64,000 nucleotides of DNA, from the NCBI GenBank assembly GCA_037178855.1, contig JASJZC010000006.1, positions 8,474,501 to 8,538,500 of the forward strand, given 5' to 3'. The notes under the pieces are model-generated. The model had not been told where the DNA came from and did no database searches. It worked only from the letters and a program-made list of their open reading frames with translations. Below, in pieces: positions 1-16,360 of this stretch. Source of the DNA: Oscheius sp. JU75 (taxonomy: Eukaryota; Nematoda; Chromadorea; Rhabditida; Rhabditidae). Made by a program: the position numbers and the translations under genes. Numbering within the stretch: the stretch's first letter is position 1; each line of letters opens with the position of its first letter.

Positions 1-1235
1 GCTTGTTGTGGAAGACTAAAAGTTGAATGCTACGCATCCCTTGGTTCTTTGCTCCAATCCGCATTCCCAATCCTACATTTCATTGCGGATGAATCAGCAT
101 TTTGGGCTTCCATAATAACGAGGAAACCTTATGCCGAGCCGACAGTTGTTCTTCTCACAAAAGCTCCTCTTATTACGGCCACCCGCTGAGTTGGTCCATT
201 CACGACTTTTCAGTCACTGATCTCGGGGTGACAGCTGTCCTGCGTTCTCGACGCTAAATTAGATCCAGTGCTACCTATTTGCGAATGCATGGTAACGACT
301 CCCTCTCTCAGCTACATACTGCTCAGCATCTCAAGAATCCAATTTCCTGTTGGCGGAAGGGTGAAGAGAACTGGTCATCTTCCTCAGCTGCTTGTTGTCT
401 AGGATCCACTAGAATATTTTCTCGTCGTATTCAACCCCCTTATTGTCTCAAATTTCGTTTTCTGGTCAATTAGCTCCAATCTCTCACAACGTATTCCAAC
501 TGATTCTATTATTGGCATCTCTTCTTGGAAACGAAGCGGTGTGGATGTTGTGATGACTCCTCTCTGAAATGTTGTCTATCTTCACACAAAATTAGATGTC
601 TTTTCCAAGCATAGGTGTTGCTGCACCTTTTAACTCTTTGCTCAAGCCCTCCTTATCAGCATATCTGTATCACCTTTCCTTTGGTCGGCCATATCCTCCC
701 CTTCTACTACACATTATTTTTGCAGCTCGTCCACTTGTTTTCCCACTTTCTTCTACCCTTTCTTCGTCAAGAGTCAATGGAAAATGAGGAGTATTCAGAG
801 GAGGGCAGGTATGAAAGAATCGGTAAAAAGTTCAAAACTCAAATTTAATTGCGCGCCCTTTCAATGCTATACAAATGTTCTGTTGTCCCTGTTCCTTAGG
901 TTCTCGCAGCTTTCCAATTTCTGTGTTTCTTCTCGCAGAATATTGTCTGGAACCGCCTGCCTACATATTCACACACTCCGGTAGTTGGAAATGTTCGTCC
1001 GCAACTGCGTACACGTATTTTTCCGACTCAAATCTACAGGAAGATTACTGTAAAGTTCATTAAAATTTTCTGTTCGTCATCGAGTCCATCAATTCGCGCT
1101 CTCTTTTTGGTCTCTTTTAGTCGCTAAACAGGCACAAAACGCTGATTTATCGACTACCATCAACCGCATTGTGATTTTTTGTCTTTTTACCAAGCTAAAT
1201 GACTCGATCTTATCTCCGATTTCAGGGCCAGCCAC
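1..1235. other. 5' flank and leader of the MGAT1 gene; no gene seen
   Basis: No coding exon can be supported here. All open frames are short and lack the codon bias and splice context of the genes downstream. The last part is probably promoter and 5' leader of the MGAT1 gene: a T-rich acceptor (ATTTCAG) ends at 1225, ten bases before the start codon. That position fits a cis or spliced-leader trans-splice acceptor. Confidence 0.4.
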
Positions 1236-4015
1236 ATGAGCGATTATGCGATCAAAGCCCGGTTTCGACGATACTTCATATACCCGATGCTGAGACCGAA
1301 AACCAGGGAACTAATTGCCATCGTCTGCTGCGCCGTCTTCCTCGCCACAATCTATGTTTACGGGTTCAGCCAAGCTGTCAGTATCTTTGATAAAATTTTG
1401 CAATTATATGATTTTAGGAGGTAGAAACCGCGGTGATCTCTTCAGATTCCTTTTTACTGGCCATTGAAGAGGAGCCAAAAGTACAAGAAATCGTCCAGTC
1501 CCTAAATGTAACAACTTTTGCCGAGTTCTGACTATTTCCTCGACTTCAGAATAACGAAACAGTTGCCGGAGTCTTAATAATTTGTGCAGCTCGACCAGCA
1601 GCCATCAGGAATCACTTGAAACAAGTTCTAGAGTCAGTTTTTAGTCATTTTCTTTAAAATTTTCTAAAAATTTAGATTGCGGACCTCGCACAGTGAGTTC
1701 CCGATCACGGTCTCACAGGATGGCAATAATAATGAGGTGAAAGAGAGCGTCATCGGTCTGCCGAAAGAAAAAAACGTCCGTTTTTGGAGGGTAATCTGGT
1801 TTTTTTGGCCAAGTTTGATGGTCGTTTCCAGCACGAGCGAGAAACAGCAGTTCGCTCGAAAACCTACCAATATATTGCCGCCCATTACAAATGGGCCCTG
1901 GACAAGATGTTCAAGGAGAACAGCTACGAGTATGTGATTGTGACAGAAGGTTGGTTTTTTTCATTTGGACAGGTAGCTTTACGTTTAAACTGCGTAGCAG
2001 TTTTGAAGAGAAGCGGGAAAGGGTCACAAAATTCGGCCCTGCAGTAGCAGTGATTCGAAAATTGTGTTAGACTTTAAAAACGTCTAAAATTAGCTTTTGG
2101 AGTGAGCAAAAGATCATGAAGGGGATCGCACCAGATATTAATCTGGCCCAACGTTGCCTTACCTGCCAGATCGGATGTGATCGGGGCAAAAAAGTTCTGA
2201 TACACGGTTTTGGCTGAAAATGCCTCAAACTTCGGGTCCCATCATCAGAAACAAAGCGAAATTAGTCTAAAACCTATTCCAATGAAGAAAAAGGTTTATA
2301 GTTCTTTTTTAACGAGCAAAAATGGAAATGCTTCGGTGGGAATTGTACCAGATACTAACCCGGCCCAACGTCGCTTTACCTGCCAGATCGTACGCGATCG
2401 CCGCCAAACTGCCCTGGCACATGTTATGTTTTGAATTTCTGATTTCGATCACTTTTTCAGACGATCTGGACATTTCTCCCGACTTCTTCTCCTACTTCGC
2501 GTGGGCCCGAAAAGTTATGGAAGCTGACCCGACACTCCTGTCAGTCCCGCTCATTTTTTGACAAACAATTTGAAATTTAGATGTGCCTCGGCCTGGAACG
2601 ATAACGGTCTCCCCAAATTGATTGATGCCAATGCAAACGCAAAGATTTGGAGGACAGACTTTTTCCCGGGCCTGGGATGGATGTTGTCGCGCAAGCTCTG
2701 GTACGAACTGTCGAGGGACTGGCCCCAGAGCTACTGGGACGACTGGCTTCGCGGCGCGGAGATTCGCAAGAATCGCAGCTGTCTACGGCCCGAAATCCCC
2801 AGGACCTCACACAATATGGCCCTGGCTGGGAAAGGATCCAGCGGTGGACTGTTCAAGAGCTTCCTCGGCTCGATTCGGAATAACAAGGAGCCTGTGGACT
2901 TCTCACTCATCCCAGTTGAGCCGCTGACTCAGAAAAAGTGGGTAGAACTTCAGCAGACGGCCTATTGTGAGCAAAAGTTACGCCTTTTTTTCAATTGCAA
3001 AGAGTTGGGTTCTTGCTCGTACTTTGTGGCCTCAACCGGACCGGAGCATCTTTTTTGGCTTAAAATATGAAATGCTAGCTGATCACGGTCACTGCCTGGA
3101 CTTGTCTTTTTTCTGTAGTTTTCACGGACCAGGGCAGTACCCCTAGTCTGACAATGTCCAAAAAATATTCTGTAAACTCGAAAAAAGCGCGAGATCGAAG
3201 TTTTTGAAAGGACAGATCCATCTACCAATGTTTCACAGTTTTCAGCTCTTTCTCTAATCTTTTTTTCAGTTTCGACAATGATATCAGTCAGGCACTTAAA
3301 GAGGCCAGAGAAATCCCTTATTCCGAGTTCAAAAAGTTCAATTTCAATCCACAGAACTCGTATCGTGTGGTTTACAACGGGACCCGGGAATGGGTTGATT
3401 TGGCCAAGTACATAGGCATCATGTCCGATATTAGGGTATGTTTGTTTTTGCTCTTTTTTAAAATTTTACTTTAGGGAGGTATGCCGCGGACGGCCTACAG
3501 ATGCATCGTTCCCGTCACTCACAAAGACTGCCGTGTTTATATTATTCCTCGCGAGCTCGACATCGACGATATTCAAGGCTTTGCCTATGATCCCGACTGG
3601 GATGCCATGCAGCGTTATCTCGAGTTTGCTACCTTCTACTGCAAGCCTTCAAAGTGGGTATTTAGTTCTACGGATGGGGGGAAAGAGAGAGGGCGAAATA
3701 CATTGAGATTGATAAGTGTTCATTAGGCAAAATAATCACAGGCATATAAGAATAAAAACTGAGACAGTGTGATCACAACAACACTGGTATGCTAAGATAT
3801 TTTGGTAAGAAAAATGGTGAGACTTCACCGATTTCCAAGCGAACTTAATAGATCTTAAGAAATCTTGCCCCCAAAGCATTTAAAATTAGCTAGGATAAAA
3901 CGCTTTCAGATACACCGGCAAATGCGACCCGCATTCGGAAGAAATGATCGCCTGGTTCAAGAAGAAGAACCAACTGAAGAAGCTCCAGGGCTGGGGCAAA
4001 TTGATCGTCGTCTAG
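1236..4015 (+). CDS. MGAT1: Alpha-1,3-mannosyl-glycoprotein 2-beta-N-acetylglucosaminyltransferase (GnT I)
   Basis: Golgi enzyme that adds the first GlcNAc to the Man5 N-glycan and so opens hybrid and complex N-glycan synthesis. Ten exons: 1236-1376, 1418-1507, 1550-1632, 1676-1790, 1832-1949, 2461-2539, 2581-2937, 3270-3435, 3475-3653, 3910-4015. They join in phase to 477 aa, the usual family length. Residues about 28-45 form a signal-anchor segment after a short basic cytosolic tail (type II membrane protein). The metal-binding EDD-type motif reads TEDDLDISPDF, split by the intron at 1950-2460. Other family blocks are CASAWNDNG, RTDFFPGLGWMLSRKLW, SYWDDWLR and RPEIPRT. Splice donors include three GTCAGT and two GTGGGT sites. 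The 511-bp intron at 1950-2460 carries two tRNA-like fragments. A polyadenylation signal AATAAA lies at 4439. Identification is secure; the symbol follows the vertebrate gene (C. elegans has three paralogues). Confidence 0.95.
2121..2172 (-). repeat. tRNA-derived SINE-like fragment, copy 1 in an MGAT1 intron
   Basis: Read on the minus strand, a TGGCAGGTAAGGC box resembles a pol III A-box and TGGTGCGATCCCC resembles a B-box about 35 nt later. A second diverged copy in the same orientation lies 217 bp downstream (2338-2389). The two share ACCAGATA..GGCCCAACGT and TTACCTGCCAGATCG on the plus strand. Confidence 0.5.
2338..2389 (-). repeat. tRNA-derived SINE-like fragment, copy 2 in an MGAT1 intron
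   Basis: Same family and orientation as the fragment at 2121-2172, with a more decayed B-box (TGGTACAATTCCC). The pair is either a local duplication or two insertions of one element. Confidence 0.45.
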
Positions 4016-4587
4016 TCTCTTTTTTCCGTGTCAACTAGTCTCCCATTCCATACCTTCTAGTCTCTCAAAAATCTGATCGACACGGGTTCAGCTCTCTTAT
4101 TCTCTTGCCTTTCTACCCTACCCCCTGTGGCATAATACCCGTCATTTTGTCTGTCTATTCTTGTCGTCTTCAAATTTATTATGGGTCTCCCCGAATTCTG
4201 TGATTCCTGGTAAGCAAAAACCTTTTTTTTTCTGATCTCCTTTTTTTCTATATCTGTATACTCATCTTTGCACATAATGAATTTTAAATTCTATTACTTT
4301 TTTTAGGTGTAACCATTTGTTTGAGCTCTGAAATGTATCTTCAAGACGGTGTTTGCTCGATTACACATTAGTAGTCCATGGAGAAATAGCGGTGCTTTTT
4401 ACAAGTACACCAACCTCAAACTTTTGATGCTGTCTAACAATAAAAGTTTCACTTCACACTACCCTGCTGATGGAGAAAACGTTCACGTAGTATTTTTGTT
4501 TCCTATACTTTCGAGATTTCAGAGCTAGCTATCAACTACGCCTGTTTAAAGCCGTATTTTGCCCCACCTATCTATCTAGTTTTCAGA
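4016..4587. other. MGAT1 3' UTR and spacer before the next gene
   Basis: No coding exon seen. AATAAA at 4439-4444 is the likely MGAT1 polyadenylation signal. The next start codon follows an acceptor-like TTTTCAG ending at 4586, one base before the ATG. Confidence 0.4.
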
Positions 4588-5608
4588 ATGATTCTCCGGA
4601 TAGCTTCTTCCTGCACAAAGAGACACCTCTCCACCACTTCTAGCCAAAAATCGCTCGTCTCGAGGATCAAGGACTTTGTTTTCGCGGTAATTATTCTTTT
4701 TAAAAACTTAAAATACTGAGTTTTAGACAGAAAAGGAGAATTTCGACGCAATTTTCGTTGAACGAGCACACAAATGGGATCAGATTTCGCGAACAGAGTG
4801 GAAACTCGTCTACCGGGACCTTGGTAAGGCTTTTTTGTCACTGAATTTCATCAAGTTTGGTATTTTATTGTAAACTTATAGGCGCCTCGCGCTCGTTCCT
4901 CCTCGTCTCAACTCTTCTACCAGTCTCACTCCTCGGAGCTATTGTTCTTCTCGTGGATCGGCTCACAAACAGTCGACAAGAGGACAGAATGCCGTTCGCG
5001 CGAAAAATCGAGCGCGATTTCAAGGAACTCGGAGTCCTGGCCCCGATCCCGGTGGTGGCTGTGGTCCTCGTCGTCGCTCTTCTACTCCGAGTGCATAGGA
5101 TTCGACTCTTACGGTCACAATTCCTATTTTCTCTATAATTTTGTTTTTAGAATTTACCAGAATCGAGCTGATGTGGACAGTTTTCTAGCGATACGATCGC
5201 AGGTAGTCGTCAGACAGAAGCAGGTAATCTTGTTTGTTTACATCCGGCGAGCAGTGAAAACTCATGCCAACATATTAGATAGAATTTTAAACGAAAACGC
5301 AGTCTAAGCTCACAAGGAGCACCAGAAACCTCTCTAAATTCGTTCTTTTTGAGACAAAATTCCACCGAGACGAGTGCGGAGCTTTTTATTACAACGAGAA
5401 CAAGGAGCTCCAGAAGCTGGTCTTCAACTTTTTGTTCGGAAATATTCAGGTACTGTCATTTTGCATCCCCTCTCAAAAAAAAATCTTTCAGATAGGCAAA
5501 AGGAAGTACATGGTGTTAGATGAGTGCTTCATTGGGAACAACTACCGGTCCTACATGCTCAATGAGACGAGTATGCCTCCGCGACTCATAACCAAACCTC
5601 CGAAATAA
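4588..5608 (+). CDS. Predicted mitochondrial two-pass membrane protein, weakly TMEM186-like
   Basis: Six exons (4588-4686, 4727-4823, 4882-5113, 5151-5223, 5303-5449, 5492-5608) join in phase to 254 aa. The first 25 residues are rich in Ser, Thr, Arg and Lys with no acidic residue (start MILRIASSCTKRHLSTTSSQ), like a mitochondrial targeting peptide. Two hydrophobic segments follow: about residues 68-88 (FLLVSTLLPVSLLGAIVLLV) and 115-135 (APIPVVAVVLVVALLL). The WKLVYRD block before the first membrane segment and the two-helix layout recall TMEM186, a complex I assembly factor, but the match is too weak to assign. The start follows TTTTCAG by one base, a typical trans-splice position. The second half is basic and charged, probably facing matrix or cytosol. 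Confidence 0.65.
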
Positions 5609-5745
5609 GCTTTTTGTTTTGTTAGGATTGTTATAAAGTTGTTTTTTCCCCCTACTGTTTTATTTGGCGCCAAAATTGGCTTTTTAAAGCTTCGTAGCGG
5701 AAAATTTCGGGGTCTGTCTCTCTGTTAGCTTATCGGCTCCCTAAT

Positions 5746-5921
5746 AGAGACGGGCGGAATGTGGAAGTGCCATTTTGACTTTGAAGTGCGCACCAACGCG
5801 TATAATGTACAGGCTGCGTATCGAAATTGACTACGGTAACTTGCCGATACCTAGCCATGTGCTAGAGAAGTTGGTGCGCACTCCAAAGTCAAAATGGCAC
5901 CTCCGTATTCCGCCCGTCTCT
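5746..5921. mobile_element. Foldback MITE-like element with about 52-bp inverted arms
   Basis: The left arm (5746-5797) and right arm (5870-5921) are inverted copies that differ at only a few positions. Both carry AGAGACGGGCGGAAT at the outside and GTGCGCACYYCAAAGTC towards the centre. The inner 72 bp are unique. The arms and small size fit a non-autonomous foldback or MITE element. No clear target duplication was identified. Confidence 0.7.
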
Positions 5922-6061
5922 GCTCTCTAACAATGTCACTGTCTAGAATGAGAGCTAATCGAGAAGAACTGTCTTAGTTCGTTAGTTCTCTGTTTAGTCC
6001 AGTCTGTTACATTTTCATCCAGTCATGAACACAAAAAGAACTACCCTCAGTGATGGTGTTC

Positions 6062-6110
6062 CCTTCTGTCCTCCGTGGTACGTATCTTGACCGCGAAGGG
6101 CGTCACCTCA
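6062..6110 (+). pseudogene. Exon fragment copied from the gene at 9.96-10.26 kb
   Basis: About 42 bp here (GTGGTACGT...CACCTCATAGCAC) are nearly identical, in inverted orientation, to the exon at 10221-10262. The shared frame reads LDREGRHLIA in both. Here it runs into a stop soon after and I see no splice context, so it is probably a relic of a duplication. Confidence 0.5.
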
Positions 6111-6422
6111 TAGCACTTCATGGCGGGAGCCTACAGTAAGAACTGACGGCAACTTGAACTTTTTCAATTTTATTGTAACTGATCTCACAGTAAAAATGCT
6201 CGGGAAATTCACAAGAATCAAAACAATCGTAACAGAAGTCTACAGCATGATTAGGCGGATATTTAAATGACAGAAAAACTTCCTTTCATGACCCTAAAAA
6301 GCGGCGGTAATTGTAGCCCTTTCACCCCATCTTCCTGCGTGTATTCACAAGCAATTATCGCGTCTTCCTCCGCCATTCTTACCGGTTGTCTAACATCTGA
6401 CCGACATCTTCTCCGGTCAGTC

Positions 6423-7859
6423 ATGTTCTTTCTCATTCTGCTACTCTCCCCCAGACTAGTTCAGTCAATCTCTGTGCAAATGCTTGAGTTAGGTATGAGC
6501 TCATTTCAAATTTGAACTGTTTGGATAAGACCTTGGTCGACTGTCTCTCCCGATGGACACGCATTGGAACGCCTTTGGTATCAAAAGGATCAGAAGAGGA
6601 GAGATCAGACTACCTCCAATACCTGCGAAACCTACGAGAATAGGTAATGTTACAGGTTCACTGCCTACTGGTGTCATGTCCTCGTCTCTGTCTGCTTGCT
6701 CCCACCCTGTCTTTTCGGTCCCTGACCTTAGAGTTGTTTTGGTACCGCGTCGCCCAGTCATGATCATCCCATTCTTGTCCTACTGGTCCTTATCTATTTG
6801 TCAGGTCACCCTGTTCCACTGGTTGTCGACTCTTACGAGGATCTGGACCATTTTTTCGGCTACGAGTTCTGATCTGGGTCTTGAAGAGAAAAACACGCTG
6901 ATCACGAAAAAATGTAGTTTATGCAGTTTATTTTGCATTATAACCTTAATACCAGCCGTCTTGAAACTTGTCAAGAGGTCCTCCGTTGCGATTATCAATT
7001 CACCAGTCACTTACGCTACTGGCGAAGCGATCTAGAGAATATTTTGTACTGTCGAAGTCATTTCTTTCTGTATCGTTAAACTACCATGGCTGAATTCTCT
7101 TGGGCTGGCTTGATCACTGAAATTGATTGACCAGCGTTCTTGTCAGTTCTACTTTTACACTTTGTAAGTGAAAGGTTATCCCCAGATAACACCTGACAAG
7201 ATTTGGCAAGGAGAGTCGAACAATTAAAGATGGAACAGGAGCATTGGGTCGCTTCACGAGAACAGTTATTTTGCTCTACAGACAACTACAGATACCATGG
7301 TGTTTTGACTGTTTTGTTCTAGAGCTCCCAAAGAAGACCAACACGATTTCTCCGTTCCCGAACCGAGGTCTCAAGTCGATCGGAAAACTTCTCGTTTACG
7401 AGAGTACTGTAGAAAAGAAGGTGGAAGTACAGGTAAGCCAATTTGAGGTCAAAACAATAGTTTAGATCGTCCAAATCCGCAAGATTAAGAGAATTGGCGG
7501 ACATTATCCTTATGGTCCGAGAAATGGGGCCGTTGTCGATCTACCCGAGCCCATTTTTGTGGTGAGGAGGTTGACAAGCGACGTGGTGGAACCGACCTAC
7601 TGGGACAAGTTCCATGGGGCTAGAGCCTCTGCTTTTGTCTCTTGGATACCGGCTGGTAACTCGACCGAACCGGTGGGTCTAGAGAGAGGCAGAGAGACAG
7701 AGAGTCTTCCAGACTAGACTCCCGTACCGTCTCATCTCGTCGGATATCCAATGTCGGTACTGTTACTCTTACTGGTCACAGCAGTCCACGTTCAAGCCGT
7801 CGAATATCTACGCGTCTTGTTGTCCCGAACATAAACTTTTATTATATTCTCATGCATAG
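6423..7859 (+). CDS. Unrecognised secreted protein
   Basis: Seven exons (6423-6492, 6530-6643, 6805-6865, 7007-7074, 7323-7432, 7466-7672, 7713-7859) join in consistent phase to 258 aa, the main evidence that this is real. It begins with a clear signal peptide, MFFLILLLSPRLVQS. The rest is soluble, with a basic middle (QIVQIRKIKRIGG) and a Cys/Tyr-rich C-terminus (QCRYCYSYWSQQ, then ASCCPEH). One N-glycosylation sequon (NST) lies near residue 205. No family was recognised. Extracellular location is inferred from the signal peptide. The donor after exon 3 (GTTCTG) is weak. The gene converges on the EB/ShKT gene at 8185. Confidence 0.7.
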
Positions 7860-8184
7860 CAGATACTGACAAAGGGCATCGAAAGTTCCCGATAACCACT
7901 GCGCACCAACTCTTAACCATTGACGACGATACGCAACTACTCTTTGAACCTGGCTGCTTTTCGAAGCCCATGATTGTGAGTTGTGCACGGTTTTAGAATT
8001 ATGGTTGTTTCACCCTTCAACAAAGTTTGCAGCTCTTCCCGCAGAACTTCAATTTTTGACGGATGCTGTAGAGACTACTCTCGCAGAAGCCTAAGGTTAA
8101 CTTATGATTGATCGTCATAAAAGATACCTTCGGAAGCCCATTCAGCACAGTCTGACCGACGATCTCGGCACTCTTTCATGTCTG

Positions 8185-9589
8185 TCACTCCCTGGAAATG
8201 GCTAGATTATGGGTCAATTGAAAACAAACCAAGCTGACGAGATGGCACTTTCCACAAGTTCGCGGACAAGACTTGATCATGAACTCGCTGTAGCCACGTC
8301 TACCACAAAGATGAGGCATGCAGCCAGTCAAGACATCTGTGCAGTTGATCTGGGGTGTGAGGATGCCTGAAAAGCTAATTAGTCAAGATTCCGAGAGACA
8401 GAGAGAATGAGAGGAACAGAAACAGAGACAGAGAGACACATAAAACTCACAGCAAGAACTCTGGAAACAAGCGTGTCCTTCGGGACATTGGTCACTGATA
8501 CACTCTCCGATCGACTCTCCAACCGGACAACCCGTGTCAACCTCCGGAGCCATGGTAGTAGTCGTCGAGGTAGTTCGTATAGTTTTCGGTCCTTCTGGGA
8601 TGATAGTCTCTGTCCATCTCTCAGTCTCTTCCGGACTTTCTGTAGTGGTAAAAGGTTTCCTTGTCTTGAATCGTCTGGGAGTCTTGGTACTGGTACTTGG
8701 AACTGTTGTGGTAGTACTGATGACTGTGGAAGTGCTCGTCGTTCCTTCCTCCTCCTCATACTCATCCTCTTCATCGACTGTAGTAGTTTCGATGCTGTTC
8801 GACTGAACTCATTACTGATTCTGTGTTTCACAACTTACATCTCCATCCACCCCTCCTTTCTTCAAAAACGAATTCTTGATACTTTCAATCTCATTCTCTT
8901 CGCTTTCCGCTTCAGGAATTGTCGTCGGTGGCTTGTAGGTCGAGATAGAAACTACTAGAATTTCTGTCTCTCTGTCTCTTTGCCTCTCTGTTTCACTGTC
9001 TCTATCTCTGTGTCTCACCTTTTTTCGCGGTTTCCTTGATCACCGGAATCATAGTTACCGTCACCGATGGTAGCACATTCGATTCTAAGTTTATTATCAT
9101 TGCGAACTTGGAGACTTGACTCACTGCAGCAAAGTCCAGCCTCGCACTTGTAGCCCTTCGGGCAAGCGTCTTGAATGCATTCTCCGATGGCCACACGACC
9201 GTTCTTACAGGCAAATCGAGCCAGCTCCTCGCTCTCCTCTGTCGAGACCTCGAGTTCCATAGAGGATAGAGGAGAAGTGGTTGTTGTCGTGGTAGTTGAG
9301 GTCGAGGAGACAATGCCATTGCTCTTGCCTAAATATGCTTTGAAGATTCATTGGCTCTGTGATCACTGTCTCTCCTGCCATGTGTAATCTCGGATCAAGT
9401 TGACAAGTTGGAACCGTAAACTGTTAACGAGCACAAAAACTTACAGCAGTAACCATTAACACATTCGGATCCGGCCGGACAGAGACCGGCAAGACATGCT
9501 CCAATTGAAGCTCTTCTAGAAGGACAACTGTCGAAGTATCGCGTTGACAAACAAAATTCAAAGAGATAGAACAAGTAGATGAGACGCAT
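8185..9589 (-). CDS. Secreted mosaic protein: three EB-like modules plus C-terminal ShKT domain
   Basis: Five exons read downward (9445-9589, 9059-9328, 8839-8954, 8451-8802, 8185-8366) and join in phase to 354 aa. Signal peptide [19 protein letters not shown]. Three short Cys modules share the pattern C..(V/R).SIGxC....CP.GxxCxxxxCC: [60 protein letters not shown]. Modules are separated by Thr/Ser-rich, mucin-like linkers, one also very acidic ([10 protein letters not shown]). The C-terminus is a six-cysteine ShKT domain (CTDVLTGC through CPRTCGKC). EB modules and ShKT domains are known from nematode secreted proteins. An extracellular matrix or mucus role is inference. Exon boundaries fall at the same point inside modules one and three (TGC T|GT). 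Confidence 0.85.
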
Positions 9590-9957
9590 CCTGATCTGAT
9601 TGCCGGGGCTCACGAATTGGAATATATAGTCTCGGAATTATGATAATAACTTCCAAATAGAGAGATGTCACGTCCCGGAACCAAGGTAAACAGTCCTGGG
9701 CACAGAGGGCACGGGCTGAGAGATGGTCAGCCGCAAATGTGTGAAGGGCCACTCGATCCAGGAGGAGACACCGACCCTGCTCACGCACTCACGAGTCACA
9801 GAGGTTTGAGGTTTTGGAGAGAGAAAGAGTGACAGAAAGACAGAGAGACAAAAGACAGCGAGATAGTACACTTCAATCCATGTCCTGACACTCGAAAGCC
9901 AAGACTCTCCCTGCTATGACATGCCAAACTAACATTGGCAAGTCTGTCTGTCAAGTA
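9590..9957. other. Intergenic spacer between two minus-strand genes
   Basis: No supported coding sequence. It contains a GACAGA-type simple repeat at about 9825-9860. It should include the promoter of the EB/ShKT gene and the 3' end of the minus-strand gene upstream. Confidence 0.35.
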
Positions 9958-10262
9958 TTATCGTGTCACGTTAGGACAGAAGTCCAGCCATTTGAAGTGC
10001 TCGTCGTCTTCGAAGAAGGCTGCCGCAACACCAGAGTGAAGATCTACCATCTCTTTCTTTTCGTCCCGCAGTGCTGATACCGATGGTGGACCCAAGCTCT
10101 TGTGCAACTTGAACTGAAGCAGCAGCTCCCACGACACTGCACAAGAAAAATAGGACGATGATGACAAGACCAGTATACCTACATCCTCCTGTTCGGGTTC
10201 CCAAAGGTGTCGACTGTCGAGATGTGCTATGAGGTGACGCCCTTCGCGGTCAAGGAACGTAC
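9958..10262 (-). CDS. Unrecognised minus-strand gene, C-terminal exons only
   Basis: The last exon (about 9958-10140) has a long sensible frame ending FEDDEHFKWLDFCPNVTR then stop. It joins in phase, through a GTATAC..TTGTGCAG intron, to an exon at about 10185-10262 reading GTFLDREGRHLIAHLDSRHL. Family not recognised. The 5' end is unresolved: no in-frame ATG was found and the space before the PRRC2 3' UTR is small. Part of the upstream exon has a near-identical inverted copy at 6062-6110. Could also be a decayed gene. Confidence 0.45.
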
Positions 10263-10586
10263 CACAGAGAGCAGTTCCAACTTGCCATCATCTGCCACTG
10301 AAGTTAGTTTTTTTGTTTCCTTGACAGTGACTGGGTGGCAACGTAATAACAAAGAGAGATTGAAAAAGGTTTGAGGTTTTATTCGAGAGGGTCTAAGACT
10401 GCAATGAATGGGAGAAAGAGAGCACACAAAAACAGAAACTACCAAATAAAAGAAGACGACAAATAGAAATTGGGGCAAAATTACAGACAGTTGAAGATCT
10501 CGTGTTCACCAAGAATAGGAGACTAAATCAGTGTTAAATAAATAGAGTTGAAACAATACTGTCTGTACAAGAGAAATGAGAGAGAG

Positions 10587-16360
<5,774 letters not shown>

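Noticed and set aside
4588-5608. Firm TMEM186 assignment
   Set aside because: Only the two-helix layout and a WKLVYRD-like block agree; a profile search would be needed to name it.
8407-8958. 183-codon plus-strand open frame
   Set aside because: It lies opposite the Thr/Glu-rich exons of the EB/ShKT gene and reads as a Ser/Arg/Val-rich shadow of that sequence.
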